A stretch of 64,000 nt of DNA from Phoronis australis. Its lineage: Eukaryota > Phoronida > Phoronidae. The position numbers and the translations under genes are program-made. The notes under the pieces were generated by a model that saw only the letters and a list, made by a program, of their open reading frames with translations, ran no database searches and was not told where the DNA came from. Each line of letters begins with the position of its first letter. Positions within the stretch are counted from its first letter, which is position 1. The DNA lies in NCBI GenBank assembly GCA_002633005.1, contig NMRA01000292.1, forward strand, positions 135,439 through 199,438, given 5' to 3'. Of the stretch, positions 25,131 through 36,500 are shown piece after piece.

Positions 25131-26229
25131 CATTTTCCTCCAAGTTTTTTGTTGAATTTTCAAGACATGGTTACGTAAAAGTTGATTGTTAACGCACCGG
25201 ATAAGTTCGATTCCTCAGTGATGTTAAACTGATTGAATAGCACATTATTATTGCTATTATTGCTATTATTGCTATCCATTATAAACAGATCAGTACCAGA
25301 TACGTTGACGGTTACTAATTTTTCTTTCCGAAGGAATAAAAATCACATAACTGTTGGTTGCCACTTTGCGTTTAGTCACAAAACAACACCAAAAATCAAT
25401 CTTGCACGCTTAGGTTTAGGTGAGTGAGAACGACAATGATGTTCTTTTCGCTCCAGGCCTGGGACCACGGTCATTTTAACACAAGTGTTGTAATTGGCAA
25501 GCATGTTGATGTGTCTTCCACCAGTTGCAGCTGGTGCACTAAGCATGGAAGTAACCAAACAATCTTCTAACACACATGACCTCGAGGGAGGTATATTAAT
25601 AGGGCCTTAAAGCCTATCTTCAATGATAAATTTGGTTCCGACAGTATTAAGAGCATCGCTCTGAGCCCACCAGTGTCACAAATTGCCAAATGTAACGAAC
25701 TGTTAGGCGTATTGGCTTGCTTTTGTCTACGTCACCGCGAGGATCGCTTTTTAATTCAAACAACTGCAAATAACACCCGCACGCAATGGTGTTCTATTCA
25801 GACCCCTATTCAATGCAACTTTTTATTGTTTGTGCTGGGATCTTGCGGTGACGCAACATGGCACGAAGAGGCAGCTTCACTTAACATTGGATGAGCGTGA
25901 TTGAAATACAGTTTTTTATTTTACTAAGGCTTTGATAGGACTATCTTGTTAGCCCAATACATCGAAAATTAATAACAAAATTCCGTTGAAGTTAGGCTTT
26001 ACCGAACTGCACAGCAATACAACTTTCCTTTGTACCAAAGGTAAGAAAGCATTATTTTCGTTGGTCTCCTTGGAATGTCGAGCGCATTTGCACAGGTAAT
26101 GTTGAAAACTGGCAAAGTTTATGGCTGTGGAAATATTCACGATTTGAAAAGTTTAAAAGTACCGGAATTGAAAAGGTTTCTTCAAGAAAGGGAATTCTGT
26201 TTGGTTCAAAATTAACCTGACAAACGTGC
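25131..26229. other. Intergenic gap between convergent SBNO and FANCJ
   Basis: About 1.1 kb separate the two inferred polyadenylation sites. It has a short ATTATTGCT triplication near 25244-25275 and no gene-like ORF or RNA that I recognise. Confidence 0.5.
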
Positions 26230-26235
26230 TTTATT
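26230..26235 (-). promoter_or_regulatory. Candidate FANCJ polyadenylation signal (AATAAA)
   Basis: TTTATT on the plus strand, AATAAA on the gene strand, is the first canonical signal below the FANCJ stop codon. It implies a 3' UTR of about 1.4 kb. Confidence 0.5.
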
Positions 26236-27400
26236 CATTTGTGCCACATTTTTGTTGTTAATTGATGTCGGAAGGCGAAGAACTTAACATTACACATCCG
26301 TGGGTCAAATTGATCCAACTTTGTACGATAATAATTGGAGCCCTCAGCAGTTTGACACTCGGGTATATGATGGATATAATGCAGCCAAGAAAAATTTGTA
26401 AAGAAAACAACAAAAACGTACAACTCCAATGGTGTGAAACCGAGGCTACAAAAGTGCTTGGCGGATATTGCGGCATTGTGGGTAAACACAGCGAGATTCA
26501 AGTGCTGCTGTGTAATCTGGAACCATCCTATTGTAGCTTCTCTTAAAAGGAAAAAATGGTCCAGCTTTCCAATCACAAGCTTGTCCTCCCTGACTGTAAA
26601 TCTTAACACTTGTGAATCCATAATTTTAAACAACATAACTCCAACAAGCAAGTGTATTTTTGAATGCTGCAAATATGACCCATTGATAAAGTAACCTTTA
26701 TCAATTATTCATTATGAAAATAGACAGCCTGTGTACTTCACTCCCAAATTAAAGCAATCTACTTTTGCATCACTAATTTCGTACTCACTGACTTCACAAC
26801 ATACAAGGCCAGCCATTTTATACCAACATGAAGCAAGCACAAAAAGAGTGGCAATAAAAAGCAATAACTAGATCAGGACAAAATTTTCCCCAATTCAAGC
26901 AGAGTAAATTAAGTTAGCAGTGACAAGTCTAAACACTGAACTTCAACTGGTCCGCAGTATTCCAAATTTTATAGTTACTCTACACCACAGTAGTACAAAA
27001 ACAGGCTCACACTGTATATGATGTAAATTAAAAGCCAAATGCTGTCATCTTAGAAAGCCATCATTGTGGTTTGTTTTGGGGTGGAATTTTTGTTTTGACT
27101 TAGCACCATGAGTTACTGTTCCTAGCTACACTACCATGAAAACACCATGGAGCAAACAGAGTTCAATGATTGCTTGAATGGAAAGATTCATTATTGATAA
27201 CCAAATCTATCCCAGTTAGAAGTTTGTGACTTTGGCTTGGCCTGATAAGCAAATTACTTCATATGAAATTCTGTGCAGAAATGACATAAAATCCATCATT
27301 TGCCAGCACTAAACAAGCTGCGTGATGCCAACCTGCAAATTGAACAAGGCATCTTGCAACAAATTTCTCAAATCAAGTCGTAATCTCCATGCAAATCGTA

Positions 27401-27645
27401 TGATATGACGAGTTCATTGTAAAGTCCTGAACACATCATGTCACCCCATCACGAGTTGTAAAGGTTCACTACAACTGTGATCAACTTGTCACCTATCGCA
27501 CCTTGATATGACGAGGTCATTGTAATGTCCTGAACACATAAGGTCACTCCATCACAAGTTATAAAGATTCCGTCCTGTGATAGCTTATCACCTATCCCAC
27601 CTTCATATGACAAGTTCACTGTAAAGTCTTCATCAGGTCACCATG
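27401..27645. repeat. About 100-bp tandem repeat (2.5 units) in the FANCJ 3' UTR
   Basis: TGATATGACGAG-like units start at 27401, 27504 and about 27603. They share TGTCCTGAACACAT and TCACCTATC blocks. They lie just beyond the terminal exon, in the presumed 3' UTR. Confidence 0.8.
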
Positions 27646-27673
27646 AAATGAACAGCAAAAGTTCCCCGTGTAA

Positions 27674-30600
27674 TCAACTTGGAATCCACCACACCTGCAA
27701 AATACATGCAACAACTTCGTAAAGGCTTGAGTTACAAAAGGTACAATAATTATTGTCGGAATTAGGCATCAAAATTACACTTGAGTTACATGTTACGTTC
27801 TTACAACGTACAGTTTCATGATCATAGAATTACTTTCATTCATTAGTTCTCAAATTTCATAAAGCAGCAGTAAACCACGTTTGGCTGTCAAATCAGTAAA
27901 CTTTTGATTTACTAGATAACTTTCTGCCTTAAAATTGTTCTCAGCTTGTTCCTTACTCAAATGAGGAACGATTTGTGGACAATGGAAGTACTGACAGTTG
28001 AACAGTACTCAATGAGATCATGCTTCATGTTCAGCACACAAAATGAGAAACTGCGACAAGCCAACATACAGTGCATCAAGTCTGACCTCAAGTAATGACA
28101 AGTCAACTTACAGTGTATCATGCCTGACCTCAAGTGGTGACAAGTCAACTTACAGAGTATCAAGACTGACCTCAAGTAATGACAAGTCAACATACAGTGC
28201 ATCAAGACTGACCTCAAGTAATGATTAGTCAACTTACATTGCATCAAGTCTGACCTCAAGTAATGACAAGTCAACTTACTGTGTATCAAGACTGAACTCA
28301 AGTAATGACATGTCAACTTACATTGCATCAAGTCTGACCTCAAGTAATAACAAGTCAACTTACAGTGCATCAAGACTGACCTCAAGTAATGACAAGTCAA
28401 CTTACATTGCATCAAGTCTGACCTCAAGTAATGACAAGTCAACTTACAGTGCATCAAGTCTGACCTCAAGTAATGACAAGTCAACTTACTGTGTATCAAG
28501 CCTGATCTCAACCAATGACAAGTTGTCAGTTTTCCAAAACCCAGGAATTGTCTGTGATTCGCGTAATGACCAGATTTATACTGTGGTAAGTGTCCAAAAT
28601 CAAACTAGTTTTTTTATGGAATGTTTGCAACCACCGGGCTCAATTGTACATCCATGAGGCTACTTTTATGAGACACAATCAAAATGGTTAATTATAAAAT
28701 TTCAAAAAAAAGAAAAGCTTTAACGAGTGTCAGACAAAACAAACAAGGGTTAAGGAGAAATAGAACTGATTCATTTTTCTGGCTCTTTACTAAAATCTGT
28801 TTTATGATACATTTCATGTTCCTAGGCCCAGAATTCTGAAAAAAGGTCAGAGTTAAGTTTGTGTCGAAAACGATAATTTTTTTCTCATCTAGAAATATGA
28901 CGCATTCTTTGTAGGACATTATTCAAATAGCAAGGAGAAGGAAACTAAGGAATTGACTATGTTTGAACTATTTCTGTTACAAAATTATCAGGACAAAACT
29001 CAAAGTCTAAATTTTAAACAGTTCTCCAGGATGTAAATTTTTCTAGTACCTTTTCCCATGAAATGGAAAATAGTTATTTTTGCTACAAAATGTTGTCAAG
29101 AAGAATTGAATGCAGCGTGTCACAATATGAATTGCAAAAAAAATTCTATGCATGGGAACTAATTTTGCCATTTTCCATGTTTCCATAACAAGAGGAAATA
29201 AAGTCGAATACGCAGAGGTCATACACTATGAGCTTACTTCTCCATTTTTGTGTGTCTTGCACTTGTTGTCCACGGCAACCACTTGAACAGCCTGGGCTTG
29301 TTCATGCCTTGAACATCCGATACAGCAGGCGAGGTACACCACAGAGCAGTGATCAGTGTGGCTGTACAGGCTGTTCATGCACATGCCTACAATGAACAAA
29401 ACATAAGCTGAGTTGAATGATCATGAAAATAATTAATCCAAATCAATGAACAAGTAAATTTTGTCTATGAATAATATTTCGTAATTTGTTAACATACATT
29501 TTACCTTATGTCTTGTTTGTCATAATGAATTAATTACCCTGGGTTCAATTCCTTTGTCAGGACAATGATTTCTTTTCAAAATCATACCTTTCATTTGGAA
29601 AAACTTCCATTAGCAATAGTCTGACTACACACTTGTTGAGACAAACCCAAACGTTAAATATACTTCAAAAAGCAGTTTACAAAGTTTTATATTTGGCTTA
29701 ATTAACCGTGGCTAAAGAAAATTTACAGCAGATTATATCAATGCAGAGTTACTGAGTGCATAGCACACAGCAAAGTAATAAGGACAAGTCATTATTTCAG
29801 GGTTAGACACAAAAAAGGACAGCCCAATATGGTGCAAGTGAATAGACGTATGAACAGCAACTGAGTGGCTGGCAATAATAAAATCCCAACTCCAAATAAA
29901 ACAGTGTACAGCCTCCGAGTACCTGACTTTGTTTCTGCCTGAAGAGCAGCCATATTGTTGTCAATAACTGACTTGTCAATCACCAGGAATCCTCCTTTTG
30001 GTGGTTCCTTAACAAATGCATTCTTCATAAAATCCGGAAAGCACTTCATAAATTGCACATCAGACTCTGAAGACATAAAGAAAAAAAAACAACTGAAAAA
30101 TATGAAGAGAAATGTTGTGTTTCAAAGTTTTGGCATCTGAACTACAAACAGTAAACAGAATTTTGATATAAAAGTACATTAAATAAATGATTTGCAGGAC
30201 CTGCACATTGTTGCCAGGGCACAACCCTGCATTGGTCTCCTAAAAACACCTCACAGACATAGTGCATAGATGTTCAGGCAACTTGAAATCAAGTACACAA
30301 ATGAAATAAGCTGAAACTATAGTAACCACTCAAGGCATCTGTGAGACTTCAAACTGCCTGTGAATAGACAGCCACATGTGGGTACATCACTAGAACCAGG
30401 TTTGCATAATGTTGGTGAGAGTCACAATCGCAGCCTTTTTGCAGTATCAACACACATTGTGTTGCAACCAGTATATATATTTTTGACCGATCAGAATATA
30501 CATCCTCTACAAAAAGGCAGTGACTGCGACACTTATAACATTATGCAGGCCTGGCTTTAACTGTTCACTGTCACTACACAATTGATATAGTGATGCTTTT

Positions 30601-33506
30601 GCCACGACCACCAAGTTTGCCTGCAAGAAAGCACCTTTGCTCTGAATTTAACACAAACTAGTAGGAAAAATGAAATCTAAATTTGACATTGGTGTTACTG
30701 TGGGCTGCAGATCACTCACTATTGAGTGCAGATTTTCCTTGGTGACCTTATAAAAGATCACAGGTTGCAATGCCACATCCAAGCACAAACTACTACAGGA
30801 AGTAAACAGGATGGAAGTCGGAATAAGCAAAAATTAGAAGGTCCTGATCATGAAAATCTGCCCCAGGAGGTCCCGATCATGTACATCTGCCCAAGAAGGT
30901 CCCGATCATGTACCTCTGCCCCAGAAGGTTCCGATCATGTACATCTGCCCCATGAGGTCCCGATCATGTACATCTGCCCCAGGAGGTCCTGATCATGTAC
31001 ATCTGCCCTAATTACGGGTATTTCACTATACTATCAATTTTGCACAATCACATGAATCCCAAACTTTATAAAAAGTAACATTTCAACTTTGGCACATCAT
31101 CTTGGGGTCAAAGGTCAACTTCTGGATATCATGGTGTCGTACGTCCGTCACAAAAAAGTGTTAAAAAGTTTAGTTACATTTGTTACTCAATACTATTGAC
31201 CAAAATTTTAGACCCCAGGGATTATTTGTTAAGTCAGAAATTGCGTGACAGACGTACAGCAAATGTGTACATCCGTCCGTCACACTCATGAAATTACAAT
31301 TTTCACCCAATGAAAATAACCTTAGGTCATATTTTTGCTTTCTAAATTTACAGACGATGAAATGTATCACACATTTAAGAACCTTAAAACCATAAAATAT
31401 TACAAAGTATTATTCTATAAAATTAAGTGAAGAAGTGGCTACAGATTTAAACTAAATGCATTGGACTTTTTCAATTTACAAAGTATTTGCAGAAAAGTTA
31501 TAGTTTATAATGTCACCTAGTTATTCTTAGTAGAAATCAATTTATTAAAATCAGACAGTTGGACCACATTATCAAATGTATATAAAACAAAATTTAATGA
31601 ACTTGTTGTTTTTCTGTTAGTACCTCTTGTTTGTAAAGAAATGCTTTTGGAAAATTCAAAAATATTCATACAAAAAAATTCCTAAGGCGCCCTAGACTAT
31701 AAATAACAAGACACCTAAAGGAATGCATGGAATTAACATGTAATTTCTGCTCTGACCTGCTATGCTGTGTTTTGTGCTGAAAAAGCCGATACTGGGTATT
31801 TTTAAGGGGTAAGAAGCTGTCACCTACTTTATTGAGCATTTTTGTCACACCCACACTGACATTAGTCACTCTTTTTGTGTTTTTCAGTGAATTGGGTCAT
31901 CGAGTGACTTGACTGTATAAAATGATTCCATAGTAAATGATTACATCGTCTCATCTTACAAACTTTTGATGCCGCAATCTTTTTAAGAGAAAGTTAGACT
32001 AATTTTTTTCTGCTGTGCTTTGAGGAAATTAAACAGGCATTTCAAAACAATAAAGGAAATTGTTGACGACCAAGGGAAGAACAGATGCAACTGGGAGAAG
32101 AATTAATATCTGCCAGAATACTCTTTGAAACTCGAAAAAAATGCCATCGTGGATCAAGAAATTCATAATTGTACTTGCGTGTTCTGTGATGTGGCATTAT
32201 TTAAAGCCTCTATTTAAATTTGAAAAGAAGGCATGAGTTAAAAAGCTGGATGAAAACTTAATCGTACTAATCACTAAGTAGAAACCAGCATCTGATAAGT
32301 TAGCTCTACATATTCCTAAATCATAATCCTAAATGCAATATTAACTTAAAATGTCTTGTTTTCACACTGGAAGACAGCACGGGTGATTTGAATCAAAATA
32401 TGAATGCCAAAAGTCGATGCTGTCTACTAAACCATGCTTCACACTTTGTATTAAGAAGATACTGAAGTCCTGTTACTAATACTTTAACATCAGCATTATT
32501 ACTTACATGGGCATGCATCAGAACCATCAATGGCATGGCTCAGAGAATAATTTTGTACAAGCTAATAAGGAGAGTTCTAATTTAAATTAAAAAACAATTA
32601 ATTAAAATGCCTTTTTACGACAGTGATTAATAAGTTTTAAACTTTATTTCACATTTTATATTTTGACAGCCACATTTACTTAATATTAGTTTTGAAATGG
32701 TATCCTATTTAACGCATCAACAGGTTTTCCTGATAACTAACAGCTGTCAAACAAAAAATGATAATCACTCTCATTCCAGTGTATATTGCTTACCATGTTC
32801 AAAGGAAAGTGAAAATTTTGAGGTCGTTTTATATCTTTGATCAAATGTATTGAAAAGTTAAAATCGAAGAGTATATTCCTAGCATAGGCCTAGCTGTGAT
32901 GATTTCGTCCAAAAGGTCATTCGGTACATTTCAATTAAAAAACATTGAATTAGTAGCAAAAGACCGTATATAGCTTAAATACTGCAAAAGTTTGAATCAT
33001 TCTGAATTGATATCTTAGGCACAACAAACAATTTAATTCTAGAAATTCAGAGTCTACGTCTGTCACATACGTCCGTCACACTAACTCAACTTCTATCAAG
33101 CTGTCTGACAAAAATTTGTTAGAAGATATCAAAAAAATTAGTGTGTTGTACTTTCCAAACATTCCAGTAAATCAGCATATAAAACAAAAAAATTGTAACT
33201 GAATACAACTCACAGAAAATGAATGTTAAAAATTTTTTTAAAAAATCAAATTCTCTGCGTACGTCCATCAAACCCCTTTTTCTGTCAGATTAAAAGATAG
33301 GGCAAAAGTTGATATACGCTTTGAAAGCCATCACGAAACCTATCCATTGATGTATTAATTATTTTCCTGGGATGAATATTTTTTTCACTGTTAAAACGTT
33401 CTCTGATTGTACGTCCGTCACAAATGGAATTGCCCCTAATATACCTACCTCGTGCTATCTCTCCAAGGACAGACTGACAATTCTTGCATTTTAGTTGCCT
33501 AGGAAA
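27674..33506 (-). CDS. BRIP1: FANCJ exons 24-27: C-terminal CxxC...CxxC module
   Basis: Exons: 33449-33506, 29923-30066, 29238-29386, 27674-27694. Phases 1, 1 and 0 join without stops. Residues 1343-1465 begin [19 protein letters not shown], pass [11 protein letters not shown] and [11 protein letters not shown], and end [20 protein letters not shown] then VWWIPS and stop. The CxxC pairs at C1349/C1352 and C1431/C1434 suggest a single zinc site of the Mis18/Yippee/CULT type. The last exon is only seven codons including the stop; without that splice, exon 26 would read VSS and stop. Human BRIP1 lacks this part. Confidence 0.7.
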
Positions 33507-36500
33507 CTTAAACGAGAAAATTAAAGTTGTTGTTATTAATAATTCTGAATTACATTTGTTAAGGAGGGCAGAAACAAAATGCAAAAGAAAGCTTGTTTAA
33601 AGTGGTTTGCAAAATCGATTTGTGTATTACAAGAATTGCAAGCAAAGCAAAAGTCTGAAATAAAGAATTTCAAATATAATCAATGTCAACTGCAAATTTT
33701 AAAAGTATCTTAATAATTTTCTTGTTAAACAAAACAAAATTAACAAATTCCATAAAATGATTGCAAACAGGTGGTGATAATAAAGTACACAATGTTCAAA
33801 GAAATTTCACTTCAAAAACTCACACTGTTTTCTGCATCAATGTCTGTTAGGAAATCATCCGCCTTCGATTTTTTTCGTTGACCTACATCCCCAATAGACT
33901 GTCGTTTGCGACCACTTCTTCGGGTTCTGATAGACGGCTCCACTGTGCATGCATTCAGATCCTTTTTCTCACTTTTCACTTGCACTGTGTCACTGGCAGC
34001 AGATGTACTTCTCTTATTTGTTTTTAGGTTTGGAACAGATTTTTCTAATTTATCGCCTTTGACTGTATTCGCATCACGAAAACTATATTGTTGAAGTTTT
34101 GACTTCGCAGAAGATAGCCTATCTTTATTTGTTAAGTCCGCAACTGGTTTTGCAAGAATGTCTTTCTTCAATGGAAAATGACCCAGTGTCTTTCCTGCAC
34201 CACTTAAAGTGCACTCATGTTTGGACTCAACTTCACTGCTTTTTTTCTTGGTTTTCATTTCTTGTTTTAGACCAACTATTGATTCACTTCCATCTAAGTT
34301 CGCACAATTCTTAACATTAATGTTTTTGTTACAATGATCTGCAACTCCATCATTTGTTTCATTTTCATCCCGAATGCCCCCTGCAGAGTCTGTTGTCTGC
34401 ATCACCTCCTCCGAGTCAAACAGTGGTGGCGTGCACGGGATCATCTCTTCATTGTCATTGGTTAGATCAACAAAATCCAACTTTTTAACATCTTCATTCC
34501 CGGTTACTTCATTAACTATGGAGACAGCTCCAAGATTGTTTAAGTCAGCAGATGCTGCACCATAGTTTACATTGGTGGCCATCACTGCTGTCGCACTTGG
34601 TGTCATAAGTTGACGCTGCTCCACTGTTGATCCAGGCACTCGTGGCACAGGACAGGGGGACTGCTGGCAGCTGACTAAAAGTGGCACCTGTTGACCACCT
34701 ACAACTCCATTGGTTGCATCTGGCACGAGGCAGTATCGTGTGAGAGTTGCTGCTGTGAGTGTTGATGGCTGTGAAACGAGCATCACCGTCCCTTGGGAGG
34801 TTTGATTTGCACCAGGGGAGTTTCCAAATAAATTAGTTAATTTTGTAGGCTGTGCCAGTGTTTCATTGACAGGTGACATGAGAGGGTAAGCTAGAGCATG
34901 TGTTTGTTTACCGACAGGAGTTGAGGCCAGAACTTGAGGTGTCCTTGCCAATATGGCTGCAGAATGCCCTTTTGCTTGTGGAGTGTCTATGCCATTAACT
35001 ACATTCATAGACGTTGCATGTTGCGTCTCAGATAGCGTGGTACTGCTTGTAGCAACAGCTGGCAAATCAGGCCTCAGAGTTTCCGGGACTGCTGGGGTCT
35101 TGTTTTCCTAGAAACACAGCAGACACACAAATAAAATTTCATATCGTTTCTCAAAAATCTAATTATACTCAAAATTACCTATTTTACTTTTCCAAATTAT
35201 GCAGAAATTAGTCATTTAGCGGTAATGCTCAAGGTTTGGGTGCAATGTGACGTAAAACTGGCTTTCAGTACAACAGAAGAGTCTACAAACTTATTTATAA
35301 GTTGGTTGTAAATAAATGATGATTATGACATAATACAGTACAATCAACCCATAGTGCCAAATAGACAAAGGGAATCGGCCTCTTGGAATGACAGAGGTCA
35401 GCCAATGACAGTGTTGGTGGAAAAGAATGGGCAGATGGTGTGAATGTTTGGCTCCTGTGTTGACATAATTTTGAGTGAATAATCAAAGACCAGGGTGTCA
35501 CATAGTTCTCCAATAAATCAATATTGACCATAATATATAGAGCGACATGCCCACCTTGTCTCCAACAGTCCTGACTTTCATCAGTGGTGTTGACGGTTCC
35601 AGGACTGATTCATCACCAGCAGTTTTGTCCAGAGTAGATGGACCCAGGGTTATATTCAAGCTGTAATGATTATGTTTGTAGGTTAGCCAAACCAGCTATA
35701 TTAAACATTTCATAAGACCAATAAAACTATTATAAATTCATTTCTGTAAAAAAAATTCTTAATTGCAAGTACATATCTCAGTGCCAGATTGAGGTTTCGT
35801 GTCAGCAACTTGTCTGATATTAGCGTACTCAGGTGATACCAAACCAGGGAAATGGTTGATTCCAGTACAAGTTTTATATACTTACCAGGGGTATTATAAA
35901 ACATGGAAATTTCTGTGTTTATGTCTTATGTCAAAATTTAAGAAGTGAATCACTATTCATGAAACAAGACCCCTATGTTGAGTTTACAAAGTACCTGTAA
36001 GGATGCAAAATCAAAATCTAAATGGATATTAAGCAGATAGAGATTGAAGAGACAACTCCCCATAACCGCTGCTCTGGGATGTGATGTAAGCTGGTGAGGA
36101 ATCCATAAAAACCTCAGTTAGCTACTCCCATTGAAGCTGCATTTCATGTTGTAAAAGATGCCAACCGCGAATATCTAACTTTGCAGAAAGTGCCATCTAG
36201 TGACTTCCTGAAGAACTGTGTGTACAAGTATAATCAGGAAAAGAAACAACAGTTACTGGTAAATAAATTGCGGTTTCAAAGAAAACACCACAACTGATAC
36301 ACTTAAAAACAAGTGTGAACAAACAAAAAACACTCAATTCCAAATATTAGGCATCGTTATTTGGTAGTGAAATAAACAAATAGTAAAAATTGTGCCTTGT
36401 TTCATTAGGGTAATGATGAAATTTTATTATACTCATTTACACAAAAAACGAGACTTTCGCGAGATTGTAATGGTAACTGGTTCTTGGATGGTTTCCGACA

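Noticed and set aside
26235-26672. 145-codon minus-strand ORF and a 94-codon plus-strand ORF opposite it
   Set aside because: No recognisable domain, no conserved splice sites, and the location fits the FANCJ 3' UTR. The plus-strand frame has a hydrophobic stretch but no other support.
27957-28511. 184-codon minus-strand ORF with 14-residue repeats
   Set aside because: The repeat unit is exactly 42 bp with no stop, so the ORF follows from the minisatellite; it lies in a FANCJ intron.
29792-29922. Hydrophobic membrane-like segment ([17 protein letters not shown])
   Set aside because: It is intron read-through beyond the FANCJ exon-25 donor at 29922, not part of the spliced protein.
33488-33500. 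Alternative acceptor TTCCTAG|GCAAC for FANCJ exon 24
   Set aside because: In the phase set by exon 23 it would replace the CKNC frame; the acceptor at 33507-33508 (TTTAAG) keeps the Cys motif in frame with both neighbours.
33907-34565. Several plus-strand ORFs of 60-70 codons
   Set aside because: Shadows of the 428-codon FANCJ exon on the other strand.
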